Assembly (NCBI GenBank): GCA_036398775.1
Contig: DASWOJ010000029.1
Location: forward strand, 1-34,418
Origin: DASWOJ01 sp036398775
GTDB lineage: Bacteria; Pseudomonadota; Alphaproteobacteria; Acetobacterales; Acetobacteraceae
Direction of reading: 5' to 3'
Length of the DNA: 34,418 nt
The notes below the pieces were generated by a model, which saw nothing but the letters and a program-made list of their open reading frames with translations, was not told the DNA's origin and searched no databases. Positions 1 through 8,171 of this stretch are shown in pieces. Positions within the stretch are counted from its first letter, which is position 1. Each line of letters begins with the position of its first letter. The translations under genes were made by a program, and so were the position numbers.

Positions 1-993
1 GAGGCGAGCGGGCTATCCAAGCGCTTCCCGGTGCGGCGTTCCTTGCTCGACCGGCTGCGCGGACGGCCGGCGCCGGTGCTGCAGGCGGTGGATGGCGTCA
101 GCCTGCAGGTGGGCCGCGGCGAGACCCTGGGCATCGTCGGCGAGTCCGGCTGCGGCAAGTCCACCCTGGCGCGCTGCCTGGTGCGGCTGTATGAGCCGGA
201 TGCCGGCGCGATCCGGCTGGACGGGCAGGACGTGCTTGCGCTGTCCGGCCTGGCGCGCCGGGCCTATAACCGCCGGGTGCAGATGGTGTTCCAGGACCCG
301 CAGGGGTCGCTGAACCCGCGCATGACGGTGGGCGATGCGCTGTCCGAGGCGCTGCGGGTACATCGCATCGTGGAGCGCCCGGCGATACCGGGCCGGGTGC
401 AGGCGCTGCTGGACCTGGTGCACCTGCCGGGGGACGCCGCCGGGCGCTACCCGCACGAGTTCTCCGGCGGGCAGCGGCAACGGATCGGCATCGCCCGGGC
501 GCTGGCGGTGGAGCCGGCGGCCATCATCGCCGACGAGCCGGTTTCGGCGCTGGACGTTTCGGTGCAGGCGCAGATTGTGAACCTGCTGCTGGAATTGCAG
601 GGGCGGCTGGGTTTGGCGCTGCTGTTCATCACCCACGACCTGCGGCTGGTGCGGCATGTCGCGCACCGGGTGGCGGTGATGTATCTGGGCCGAGTCGTGG
701 AAACCGGGCCGACGGAGGCGCTATTCCGCGCGCCGCTGCATCCCTACACCGCCGGGCTGATCGCGGCGGTTCCGCAGGTGGATGCGGGGGCGCGGCGGCG
801 CGGCGCGGCGGTCCGGGGCGAGCTGCCGAGCGCGATGGCGCCGCCGCCGGGCTGCCCGTTCCATCCTCGCTGCCCCATGGCGGAGCCGCGCTGCACCTCG
901 CTGGTGCCGCCGTTGGTCCCGCGGAAGGGGGTGGATGGGCCGACTTGGCCGGTTGCGTGCCACCTTGCCGGGGAGCCGGCGATGGGGGCATGA
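1..993 (+). CDS. Dipeptide/oligopeptide ABC transporter ATP-binding protein, 5' truncated
   Basis: This is the ATPase subunit of a Dpp/Opp-type importer, which powers peptide or small-solute uptake at the inner membrane. The reading frame is open from base 1 (EASGLSKRFPVRRSLLD), so the true start lies outside the window; the GTG at 31 is an internal Val codon. Visible motifs are Walker A (GESGCGKST), the Q-loop (VFQDPQGSLNPRMT), the signature FSGGQRQRIGIARAL, Walker B followed by the catalytic Glu (AAIIADEPVSALDVS) and the H-loop (FITHDLRLV). The C-terminal oligo_HPY extension is present (HPYTAGL, then GCPFHPRCP with its paired cysteines). The class II aldolase gene follows 34 bases later on the same strand and may be co-transcribed. 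The substrate cannot be read from an ATPase alone. It is DppF/OppF-like because of the HPY tail. Confidence 0.93.
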   Translation, partial: EASGLSKRFPVRRSLLDRLRGRPAPVLQAVDGVSLQVGRGETLGIVGESGCGKSTLARCLVRLYEPDAGAIRLDGQDVLALSGLARRAYNRRVQMVFQDPQGSLNPRMTVGDALSEALRVHRIVERPAIPGRVQALLDLVHLPGDAAGRYPHEFSGGQRQRIGIARALAVEPAAIIADEPVSALDVSVQAQIVNLLLELQGRLGLALLFITHDLRLVRHVAHRVAVMYLGRVVETGPTEALFRAPLHPYTAGLIAAVPQVDAGARRRGAAVRGELPSAMAPPPGCPFHPRCPMAEPRCTSLVPPLVPRKGVDGPTWPVACHLAGEPAMGA

Positions 994-1027
994 CGCAGGG
1001 CCGCCGCGAACGACAGGGTGAACTGGG

Positions 1028-1690
1028 ATGGATGAGACCGCCTTACGCCATGAGATCGTCCATGCCGCGCGCAGCATGGACGCCCTGGGCATCAACCAGG
1101 GGACATCCGGCAATATCAGCGTCCGGCTGGGCGGTAACATGCTGATTACGCCGTCCGCCACCCCCTATGAGCAGATGCGGCCGGAAGACATCGCCGCCAT
1201 GCCGCTGGACGGGGAGCGCGGCGCCTGGACCGGCCCCTTGAAGCCGAGCACCGAGTGGCGCTTTCACTTCGACATCTTGCGGGGCCGGCCGGATGCGGGA
1301 GCGGTGGTGCACACGCATGCGACTTATTGCACGACGCTGGCGATCCTGCGGCGGCCGATACCGGCGGTGCATTACATGATCGCGGCCTTCGGCGGCGCCG
1401 ACGTGCGCTGTGCGCCTTATGCCACCTATGGCACGGCGGAGTTGGCGGCCTACACACTGGATGCGCTGGACGGGCGCAATGCCTGCCTGCTGGCGAACCA
1501 CGGCATGGTCGTGGTTGGGGCTGACTTGGCCAAGGCGATGTGGCTTGCGGTCGAGCTGGAGGCCCTTGCGCGCCAGTACTGCCTTAGCTTGCAGATCGGC
1601 CAGCCGCATGTGCTGTCGGATGCGGAGATCGCCGATGTGGCGACGTCGTTCTCCACCTATGGGCTGCAGGGACGCGGCCAGGCGGCGTGA
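1028..1690 (+). CDS. Class II aldolase/adducin family protein
   Basis: A 220-residue cytoplasmic zinc enzyme of the FucA/AraD fold. Such enzymes cleave or epimerise phosphorylated sugars, or decarboxylate related substrates. The family signature is complete: GTSGNISVR near residues 25-33 (phosphate-binding loop), the putative catalytic Glu76 in STEWRFH, zinc ligands His95 and His97 in VHTHATYC, and His158 in LANHGMVV. Length is normal for the family. The ATG at 1028 is supported by the match of its N-terminus to the family start. The gene sits 34 bases behind a peptide-type ABC ATPase and may belong to the same catabolic operon. Its substrate (fuculose-, rhamnulose- or threonate-type phosphate) cannot be decided from sequence. 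The family call is secure; the specific reaction is not. Confidence 0.9.
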   Translation: MDETALRHEIVHAARSMDALGINQGTSGNISVRLGGNMLITPSATPYEQMRPEDIAAMPLDGERGAWTGPLKPSTEWRFHFDILRGRPDAGAVVHTHATYCTTLAILRRPIPAVHYMIAAFGGADVRCAPYATYGTAELAAYTLDALDGRNACLLANHGMVVVGADLAKAMWLAVELEALARQYCLSLQIGQPHVLSDAEIADVATSFSTYGLQGRGQAA

Positions 1691-1800
1691 CCGGCGTGTG
1701 CGGCTTTGTCGTTGTTGGCGGGGGCGCTGACGGCGGCAGCGTTGCATCCGGTGCTGCCGGGCCTGCCCGCGATGTGGTCTGCCCCGGCGAAGGTTGTGCT

Positions 1801-1850
1801 TTCCCTCCCCCTCACCCCGGCCCTCTCCCGGAGGGAGAGGGAGAAGGAAG
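1801..1850. repeat. REP-like palindromic hairpin between convergent genes
   Basis: A 9-bp perfect stem, CCCTCTCCC (1821-1829) and GGGAGAGGG (1833-1841), closes a three-base loop. Flanking pyrimidine-rich and purine-rich stretches (CCCTCCCCCTCACCCC and AGAAGGAAG) extend the asymmetry. It lies in the 190-base gap between the convergent aldolase and Liv ATPase genes. The sequence resembles the common intergenic palindromes of alpha- and gammaproteobacteria that begin CCCTCACCC. It may act as a bidirectional terminator, or simply be a REP element. No second copy was seen in this window. Confidence 0.7.
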
Positions 1851-1880
1851 CGGGTTTCATTTGTTTGCAGCCGTCTAGCC

Positions 1881-3344
1881 TTATAGATACGCTGCCCCGG
1901 CCTCCTGTGCGAAGCGGACCGGGTCGCCTTCCCACACGATCCTTGCGTGTTCCAGCACATACACCCGGTCGGCATGTGGCAAGGCAAAGGTGACGTTCTG
2001 CTCGCCCAGCAGCACGGTGATCGGCGTCGTGGTCCGCAGCACTTCCAGGGCGCGGCTGAGTTGCTCCAGGATCACTGGCGCCAGGCCCAGGGTTGGCTCG
2101 TCCAGGATCAGCAGGCGGGGCTGCATCATCAGCGCGCGGGCGATGGCGAGCATTTGCTGCTCCCCGCCCGACAGGGTCGCCGCCCGTTGCGCCTGGCGGG
2201 ATTTCAGGATCGGGAACAGGCCGAACAGCCAGTCCAGCAGCTTATCCCGCTCCGGCCGCGGCAGGCGGGAGCCGCCGAGGTCCAGGTTCTCCCGCACGCT
2301 CATGCTGCCGAACAGCTCGCGGCTTTCCGGGCACTGCACGATGCCGCCGCGGGCGATCTGCGCCGCACTCTGCCCGGCCAGCGGCGTCCCGGCCCAGGCA
2401 ACCCGTCCCGTGTAGGGCACCAGGCCGGAGATGGCGTTGAACAGGGTGGTCTTGCCCGCGCCGTTCAGCCCGACGACGGAGACGAACTCGCCCTCGCGCA
2501 CATGGATGGACACGTCCTGCAGCGCCTGCGCCTTGCCATACAGGACGTTGACGCCGGACGCTTCCAGCAACGGCGGCCCAGACTTGGTGGTGGACGCCTG
2601 GCGGGCGGAGGTCTCGATGGCACCGCCCAGGTAAACCCGGCGCACCTGGGGGTCCTGCATTACCTGCTCGGCCGATCCCTCGGCGATGCGTTCGCCCAGA
2701 TACATCGCCAGCACCCGGTCCACCAGCGCCGCCACGCCCTTCACGTTGTGGTCTACCAGGAGCACCGCCTTGCCCTCGGCGCGGAAGCTGGCGATCAGGT
2801 CGGAGAAGGCGCCGACCTCGCCGCTGGTCAGCCCGGCGAATGGCTCGTCCACCAGGACCACCTTGGGGTCCCGCCCGATGGCCTTGGCCAGCTCCAGCCG
2901 GCGCAGGTCGGCGAACGGCAGCGTGGACGGGCGGCGGTCCAGCACGGCGCCAAGGCCGACGCGCTCGGCGATGGCGCGGGCGCGGCGGTCCACGCCGGGG
3001 TCGGCGAACAGGCGGACCAGCGAGTCCGGCAGCAGGGCGAGCTTTATGTTTTCCAGCACGGTTTGCCGGTGCAGCGGGCGGGAGTGCTGGAACACCAGGC
3101 CGACGCCCTGCCGGGCCACGCGGTGGCTGGACCAGCCGGCGACGTCGGTGCCGTCAATGTGGACGGTGCCGGCATTCGGGCGCTCGATGCCCATAATGAG
3201 CTTCATCACCGTGGACTTGCCGGAGCCGTTGGGGCCGATCAGGCCGAGGATTTCGCCGGGCGCCACGCTGAACGACATGCCGCCGACCGCAACCAAGCCG
3301 CCGAAGCGCTTCACGAGGCCCTGGACTTCGAGCAGGCCGGTCAT
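1881..3344 (-). CDS. Fused LivG-LivF branched-chain amino acid/amide ABC transporter ATPase
   Basis: One 487-residue protein carries both ATPase domains that are usually two proteins (LivG and LivF) of a hydrophobic amino acid/amide importer. Domain 1 (about residues 1-235) has Walker A GPNGSGKST, DEPFAGLTSGE (typical of LivG) and the H-loop LLVDHN. Domain 2 (about 255-487) has Walker A GLNGAGKTT, signature LSGGEQQMLAIARAL, DEPTLGLAP and the LivF-type EQN. The linker is short (ETSARQASTTKSGPP). The signature of domain 1 reads LPFADLRRLE, with Ala where LivG proteins normally keep Gly, so one ATP site may be weakened. The gene is 25 bases downstream of livM and is the last gene of the operon. 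The fusion is seen directly in one uninterrupted frame. Confidence 0.93.
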   Translation of the reverse strand: MTGLLEVQGLVKRFGGLVAVGGMSFSVAPGEILGLIGPNGSGKSTVMKLIMGIERPNAGTVHIDGTDVAGWSSHRVARQGVGLVFQHSRPLHRQTVLENIKLALLPDSLVRLFADPGVDRRARAIAERVGLGAVLDRRPSTLPFADLRRLELAKAIGRDPKVVLVDEPFAGLTSGEVGAFSDLIASFRAEGKAVLLVDHNVKGVAALVDRVLAMYLGERIAEGSAEQVMQDPQVRRVYLGGAIETSARQASTTKSGPPLLEASGVNVLYGKAQALQDVSIHVREGEFVSVVGLNGAGKTTLFNAISGLVPYTGRVAWAGTPLAGQSAAQIARGGIVQCPESRELFGSMSVRENLDLGGSRLPRPERDKLLDWLFGLFPILKSRQAQRAATLSGGEQQMLAIARALMMQPRLLILDEPTLGLAPVILEQLSRALEVLRTTTPITVLLGEQNVTFALPHADRVYVLEHARIVWEGDPVRFAQEAGAAYL

Positions 3345-3369
3345 GCCCCGGGCCTCATTGTTCCAGGTG

Positions 3370-4290
3370 TCATTGGCGGTTCCGCATCAGCACGCCCAGC
3401 AGCCCCGACGGCACGAACAGGATGGTCAGCAGCGCCACCGCCGAGACCACGAAGGTGCTGAGCTGGCCCAGGGGACGCAGCACCTCCCCCGCCAGGATCA
3501 GCACGACCGCACCCACTGCGGCCCCCAGGATGGTGCGCCGCCCGCCCAGCACTGCGGCGATGATGACCTGCACGCCGACCGCAATGTCTATGACCGTGCC
3601 CGGCGACGCCGTACCGAAGTAGAAGACCAGCATCGCCCCGGCCAGCCCGCTGAAGAAGGCGCTGACGCAGAACGCCGCCAGCTTGTGCTTGGCGACGTTG
3701 AAGCCCAGCGCCTGCGCCTCCACGGGGTCCTGGCCGCAGGCTTGCAGGATCAGCCCGGCGGCAGAGCGCGACAGCCCGAACAGCACCGCGCCGCTGACCG
3801 CCATGACGGCGAGGGCGATGTAGTAGTTGGTGGTCTCGTCAATGGAGAGCACGTCGGGGATGGTCAGGCCGATCTCGCCCCCGGTCTGCTTGGCGAACAC
3901 CGTCACCATCTGCTGCAGCAGCAGCACCGCGACGAGCGTCGTCAGGCCGAAGTAGGGGCCGCTGAGTCGCAGCGCCGGCACCGCCAGCAGCAGCCCGCCG
4001 GCGACGGCCAGCGCGGTGCCGAACAGGACGCAGACCGGGATGGGCAGCCCGGTCTCGCTGTTCAGGATGCCGGCGCCGTAGGCACCCAGCCCCACCAGGA
4101 AGGTCGGACCGAAGTTGACCTCGCCGGCAAAGCCGAACAGCAGGTCCCACGACATCGCGAACACGCCGAAGTAGTAGCCGACGGTGAGGATGCCCAAGAT
4201 GTAGCTGGACACCCCCAGCGGCAGCACCGCCGCGACCAGCAGCCCGATCAAGCCGACCCAAACGATCGGCGACCGCAACGCGTTCCGCAT
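3370..4290 (-). CDS. livM: LivM-type ABC transporter permease
   Basis: An inner-membrane permease of 306 residues. It pairs with LivH to form the channel of a branched-chain amino acid, urea or amide importer. It has roughly eight to ten hydrophobic segments. The family hallmarks are SWDLLFGFAGEVNFGPTFLVGLGAYG near the N-terminus, and the EAA-like loop ACGQDPVEAQALGFNVAKHKLAAFCVSAFFSGLAGAML facing the ATPase. The start is ATG (complement of 4288-4290), giving MRNALRSPIVWVG. The TGA of livH overlaps this ATG by one base, so translation is probably coupled. The longer upstream reading frame is only the shadow of livH. The family is secure; the transported solute is not known. Confidence 0.92.
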   Translation of the reverse strand: MRNALRSPIVWVGLIGLLVAAVLPLGVSSYILGILTVGYYFGVFAMSWDLLFGFAGEVNFGPTFLVGLGAYGAGILNSETGLPIPVCVLFGTALAVAGGLLLAVPALRLSGPYFGLTTLVAVLLLQQMVTVFAKQTGGEIGLTIPDVLSIDETTNYYIALAVMAVSGAVLFGLSRSAAGLILQACGQDPVEAQALGFNVAKHKLAAFCVSAFFSGLAGAMLVFYFGTASPGTVIDIAVGVQVIIAAVLGGRRTILGAAVGAVVLILAGEVLRPLGQLSTFVVSAVALLTILFVPSGLLGVLMRNRQ

Positions 4291-5159
4291 CAGCGCCGCC
4301 CCAACAGGCCCTGCGGCCGCAGATAAACCACGATCACCAACAGCAGCAGGGCCGGGATGGTGCGGAGGGAGGGGGAGATCAGGTAGGCCGTGAGAGTCTC
4401 CAGGTATCCCACGCAGTAGGCAGCCACGAGCGACCCGGCGACGCTCCCCAGGCCGCCCAGCACGACGATGGAGAACGCCGAGGCGGTAAGCGTCCCCGCA
4501 TTGTCCGACGACACGCCCAGGAACGCGCCCAGCAGCACTCCGGCAATGCCCGCCAGCACGCCGTAGATCGCCCAGACCAGCAGGTAGATGCGCTGCAATT
4601 CGTATCCCAGCAGCGTCAGCCCGCGCGGGTTGATGGACGCCGCCAGCAGCGCCTTGCCCGCCCGGGTGCGGTTGACCAGCAGCCACAGCAGGCCGATGGC
4701 CGCCCAGCATAGCACGGCGGTGAGGATTTCATTGGTCGGCGTCCGCACTCCGCCGATCAGCGTGACCCCCGCAATCAAGGGGCGCACGGTATGTGGGCTG
4801 GTGGTGGTGAAGTAGGCGACCGCCTCCTGGATCATGATCCCCCACAGCAGCGTGCCGGTGAGGACGAAGATCTCCTTCTCCTCCGGGGGGATCGCCGGGG
4901 ACCGCTGGATCGGCCGCACCACGAAGAAGTAGGTGGCGAAGGCTATGGCGACGCCGGCCAGCAGCCCGGCCAGTGCGCCGCCATAGGCGCCGAGGCTGTC
5001 CGCCACCAGCCAGGCTACCACGGCGGCCACCAGCATGATGCCGCCATGCGACAGGTTCAGCACGCCCGACACCCCAAACATCAAGGTGAAGCCGACCGCC
5101 CCCAACCCGTACAGCGCACTGATCGCGAAACCGTCTATGAGGATCTGAAGGCCGAGCAC
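4290..5159 (-). CDS. livH: LivH-type ABC transporter permease
   Basis: A 289-residue inner-membrane permease, partner of LivM. It shows the LivH pattern: an N-terminal GFAISALYGLGAVGFTLMFGVSGVLNLSHGGIMLVAA segment, several further hydrophobic helices, and the cytoplasmic coupling loop ASINPRGLTLLGYELQRIYLLVWAIYGVLAGIAGVLLG. It ends with the family-typical LRPQGLLGR. The start codon is GTG (complement of 5157-5159), 17 bases after the stop of the binding-protein gene. It overlaps livM by one base. Gene order is binding protein, livH, livM, livGF, as in many Liv operons and also in short-chain amide or urea systems. Confidence 0.92.
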   Translation of the reverse strand: MLGLQILIDGFAISALYGLGAVGFTLMFGVSGVLNLSHGGIMLVAAVVAWLVADSLGAYGGALAGLLAGVAIAFATYFFVVRPIQRSPAIPPEEKEIFVLTGTLLWGIMIQEAVAYFTTTSPHTVRPLIAGVTLIGGVRTPTNEILTAVLCWAAIGLLWLLVNRTRAGKALLAASINPRGLTLLGYELQRIYLLVWAIYGVLAGIAGVLLGAFLGVSSDNAGTLTASAFSIVVLGGLGSVAGSLVAAYCVGYLETLTAYLISPSLRTIPALLLLVIVVYLRPQGLLGRR

Positions 5160-5176
5160 CCCTGGTCAGGCCGGCC

Positions 5177-6403
5177 TTAGTTCGTCACCTTGACGAAGCT
5201 CGGGAACCGCAGCCCGCCCGTCGCCACGGATGACGGCCAGACCGCGACCTGCTTGCCGTCCTGCCATTGCACGACCAAGCCGCTCACGTAGTCCTTGCCG
5301 TACTTGATGGCATGGGTGAACTCGTCGCCCTTGCCGTAGAACTGCACGCGGCCCACGGTGCCGACCCAGTCCGTCGCCTCCAGTGCGGTGACCATCTTGT
5401 CCGGGTCGGTGCCGCCGGCCCGGTGGATCGCGTCGGCGATCATGTAAACGTCGTCATAGGCGCCGTAGCCGGAATAGGCCGGGGTGATGCCGTATTTCTT
5501 GGTGTAGGCGTCGGCGAACGGCATCGTCTTGGCGGTGCTGGCAACGGTGTCCACGGCGACGAGCTGCAGCACCACGCCCTCGGTGGCGCCGTTGGTATCC
5601 TTCCAGAACGTGCTGGACGTGGCCTGCGACGAGATGCCGAACATCGGTATCGGCACCTGCTGGTTGGTCCACTGCACCGTCGGCTGCACGCCGACGTGGC
5701 TGATGCCAGTGACGATCACATCCGGCTTCTTAGCCTCGATCCCGTTGAAGATCGGGGTGAAATCGGTGGTGTCGGGCGACATGCGGATGTGGTCCAGGAC
5801 CTGCAGCCCGATCTTCGGCAGGCAGGCCAGGTAGCCGGCGTCCAACGGGCCGGTCCATGCGGCGTCCTCGCTCATGACCACGGCGGTCTTCATGTGCAGC
5901 TTGCTATCCACCAGCAGGTCCTTGGCGGCGTCGCACACGGCCTGGGCCAGGAAGGCGGAGGCGAGGTAGCCGTGAAAGTTGTACTTCAGGTGATCGTAGT
6001 CGCCGTGGATGCGCTTGCTGATGTCGTCGCTGGCGGCGCCGGGGGTGATAGTCGGGATGTGCAGGCGCCCGGCCCAGGGTTCCAAGGCCAGCGCGACCTC
6101 GCTGGTGTATGTGGCGATGACCGCGTGGACCTTGTCCTGGTTGGCGGCGCGCTGGAAGGCGCGCACGGCGTCGGCGGCGGAGTTGTGGTCGTCGTAGGCC
6201 ACGATCTCGATCATGCGGCCGTCCACGCCGCCCTTGGCGTTGATCTCGTCGGCAGCGATCATCGCGGCGTTGGGAATGGCGATGCCGCTAATGGCGGAGT
6301 TCTCGGCGATCACGCCGATGCGTATGGGATCGGCCGCCTGGGCCGCCGCGGGCAGGACGGCAGCGAGGGCGAGTGCAGACAGCAGGCGGGGGATGGCGGA
6401 CAT
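5177..6403 (-). CDS. Periplasmic substrate-binding protein of the Liv-type ABC transporter
   Basis: A 408-residue periplasmic binding protein of the LivJ/LivK (type I periplasmic fold, Peripla_BP_6) family. It captures an amino acid, amide or related ligand for the LivHM-GF importer encoded just downstream. The chosen ATG (complement of 6401-6403) is preceded by GGAGG eight bases upstream. It gives a textbook signal peptide, MSAIPRLLSALALAAVLPAAAQA, cut before ADPIRIGV. An in-frame upstream Met at 6451 would bury this signal. Family features include IRIGVIAENSAISG, the GVDGRMIEIVAYDDHNSAADAVRAF segment and YGAYDDVYMIADAI. It is the first gene of the operon. The ligand cannot be inferred. Aromatic and branched acyl ligands as well as amides are known for this family. 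Confidence 0.9.
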   Translation of the reverse strand: MSAIPRLLSALALAAVLPAAAQAADPIRIGVIAENSAISGIAIPNAAMIAADEINAKGGVDGRMIEIVAYDDHNSAADAVRAFQRAANQDKVHAVIATYTSEVALALEPWAGRLHIPTITPGAASDDISKRIHGDYDHLKYNFHGYLASAFLAQAVCDAAKDLLVDSKLHMKTAVVMSEDAAWTGPLDAGYLACLPKIGLQVLDHIRMSPDTTDFTPIFNGIEAKKPDVIVTGISHVGVQPTVQWTNQQVPIPMFGISSQATSSTFWKDTNGATEGVVLQLVAVDTVASTAKTMPFADAYTKKYGITPAYSGYGAYDDVYMIADAIHRAGGTDPDKMVTALEATDWVGTVGRVQFYGKGDEFTHAIKYGKDYVSGLVVQWQDGKQVAVWPSSVATGGLRFPSFVKVTN

Positions 6404-6493
6404 CAGACGGGCCTCCAGGAAGGGAACCGGCGTTTTCCGCCGTTGGTTCAAAGCTAGAGCCGTCCGGCACGGGAGTAAACTGGGGGAGGCGCG

Positions 6494-6810
6494 TCAGCCG
6501 GGAAAGTTGATGACATGCCGCACCGCCCGGCCCTCGTGCAGGCGGTCGCGGCCCTCGTTGATGTTGTCCAGCCGCAGCGGGCCGCTCATCAGCCGGTCCA
6601 CCGGCAGCGTGCCAGCCCGGTGCAGTGCGACGAACGTGGGATGTCCCGTGCCGGCACGCAGCCGCCGGTGCAGCCACCCTTCACGGTCCGTTCCTTGACG
6701 ACCATCCGCACCAGCGGCAGGGCGGCACCGGGCGGGGACAGCCCGGCAGTGGCTTGCTGTCGCAGGCAAGGGTCACCCATCCGGTCCAGGACGGCGGCGC
6801 GTGTTCTCAT
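6494..6810 (-). pseudogene. Zinc-type alcohol dehydrogenase (MDR family), internally deleted and frameshifted
   Basis: Both ends of an MDR alcohol dehydrogenase are recognisable within only about 317 bases. An ATG at 6808-6810, preceded by GGAGAGG, gives MRTRAAVLDRMGDP, the usual N-terminus. The frame then jumps to sequence that belongs near the C-terminus (SPPGAALPL, then KERTVKGGCTGGCVPARDIPR). About 240 middle residues are missing, including the catalytic zinc and NAD-binding regions. A one-base deletion near 6635 then shifts the frame. The next frame continues with FVALHRAGTLPVDRLMSGPL and ends ...EGRAVRHVINFPG, the family's final strand. It is clearly a dead remnant, probably with a recent ancestor because codon quality and the ribosome site are still good. 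Confidence 0.85.
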
Positions 6811-6856
6811 GGCGGCCTCTCCCCGGCCCTTGCCTCACCTCTCCTGGACGCAGCGC

Positions 6857-8008
6857 CTACCGCCCGTCCGCGCCCGGCCCGATGATGCCGGGTATCGCCG
6901 CCTTCACCTGGAAGTAGCCCTTCGTCGCACGGGGCCACACCGCGTCGTCCCATCCCCGCCGGACCCGCGCCGCGGGCGGCAGCGCCGAGGCGGACGGGCC
7001 GACCGGCGCCCAGGCCGTCACTACCGGCAGCCCGTCGTTCCAGCCGTCCCCGGCCGGCCCCGCCGGGCAGCCGAAGTGCGCGGCGGCCCGGTCCAGGGCG
7101 TCAGCCATCGCCGCCCGGTCCATCGTCTGCACCCGGTCCACCACGCCGTCGGCATGGGCCACCATCCCGCCCACCCGCACGATGCGGGCGCGGCCGAGCG
7201 GCAGGCTTTCGGGATGCAGGTCGTCCAGGTGCAGCAGCAGGGCGGCATCGCCCTCCGGCAGCGCCTCGGCGAGGGGCAGCTTGACGGGCGGAGGGCCGTC
7301 CGGCTCCTCCAACGGCACGGGATCCTCGTTCAGCCCCTTTGGATCGTAGCGGCCGTCCGTGTAGCGGCGGATGTTCTCCGCCCGGGCGGCGTAGGCCTTG
7401 CCGCGGGTGTGCAGCCCGGCGACCCAGCGCCACGAAAGGGTGTTGCTGGCTGGGTCGCCGTCCAGCAGGCGCTGCATGAACAGCTCGGCCCCCAACGCCC
7501 AGGGCAGGCCAAGCGTGAATACCCAGATGGAGGCGAACCACATGCGGGTGTGGTTGTGCAGCCAGTTGCGACTTGCCAGCTCGGCGGCCCAGTCGTCGAA
7601 GCAGTCAATGCCGGTACGCCCCTCCACGGCCTGTTCATAGGCGCGGCGCAGTCCGGCCTCGCGCGCCAGCCGGTCATGCCCCTCCGCAACCAGGCGCCCG
7701 TAGTCCGTCCACAGCCAGGGGCGGGTTTCCAGGTGTCCCTTGAAGTAGGTGCGCCAGAATACTTCTTGGACGAACTTCTCCGCCGCCGGGCCGTGCGCGG
7801 CGCGGGCGGCGTCCACGACCTCCGTTTCCAGGACCATGCGCCGCCGCAGGTAGGGCGACAGGGCGGAAGTCGTGGGGTCCGCGTCGGGTCCGGCGTCTGT
7901 GTTGCGGGTCTCGGCGTAGCGCCGGCCCAGCCCGGCCGCAGCAGCGGTGAGATGGGCCAGCCCGGCGGCGCGGGTGGCTGGGAAGATCGTGCTCGGGACA
8001 TGCGTCAT
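6857..8008 (-). CDS. Photolyase/cryptochrome-like FAD-binding protein with the FAD domain first
   Basis: A 383-residue protein. Residues about 20-210 match the FAD-binding helical domain of DNA photolyases and cryptochromes: SALSPYLRRRMV, FVQEVFWRTYFKGHLETRPWLW, WAAELASRNWLHNHTRMWFASIW and GDPASNTLSWRWVAGLHTRGKAY. In classical photolyases this domain follows an alpha/beta antenna domain. Here nothing precedes it, and about 170 residues follow, with strand-like LLLHLDDLHP, RARIVRVGG, LPVVTAWAPVGPS and WPRATKGYFQV. From memory, related proteins of this layout occur in Rhodobacterales. Repair or light-sensing activity is unproven. The start ATG (complement of 8006-8008) is the first Met before the conserved region, although its ribosome site is weak. 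A dead alcohol dehydrogenase lies 46 bases downstream on the same strand. Confidence 0.85.
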   Translation of the reverse strand: MTHVPSTIFPATRAAGLAHLTAAAAGLGRRYAETRNTDAGPDADPTTSALSPYLRRRMVLETEVVDAARAAHGPAAEKFVQEVFWRTYFKGHLETRPWLWTDYGRLVAEGHDRLAREAGLRRAYEQAVEGRTGIDCFDDWAAELASRNWLHNHTRMWFASIWVFTLGLPWALGAELFMQRLLDGDPASNTLSWRWVAGLHTRGKAYAARAENIRRYTDGRYDPKGLNEDPVPLEEPDGPPPVKLPLAEALPEGDAALLLHLDDLHPESLPLGRARIVRVGGMVAHADGVVDRVQTMDRAAMADALDRAAAHFGCPAGPAGDGWNDGLPVVTAWAPVGPSASALPPAARVRRGWDDAVWPRATKGYFQVKAAIPGIIGPGADGR

Positions 8009-8171
8009 GCCTGGGATATGGGTCAAATCCCCGGCCCGCCAGCAGAGGCCGCCTGCATCGGACCGGCGGGGACCGTCGGAACCTTCCAGAGCAATCCTGC
8101 TTCTTGCCGGTGCGCCCGGCCCGACCGCCCACATGGGCCAACCGGCGCTGTCCGGTGCGGGAGAGCAAGTC

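Noticed and set aside
2686..4326. A 546-codon open frame on the plus strand across the Liv genes
   Set aside because: It lies opposite livGF and livM, which have full family motifs, and its translation is low-complexity with no domain.
6811..6856. Second copy of the REP-like hairpin (CCTCTCCCCGG... stretch)
   Set aside because: It has the pyrimidine-rich strand but no matching purine arm, so no stem can form.
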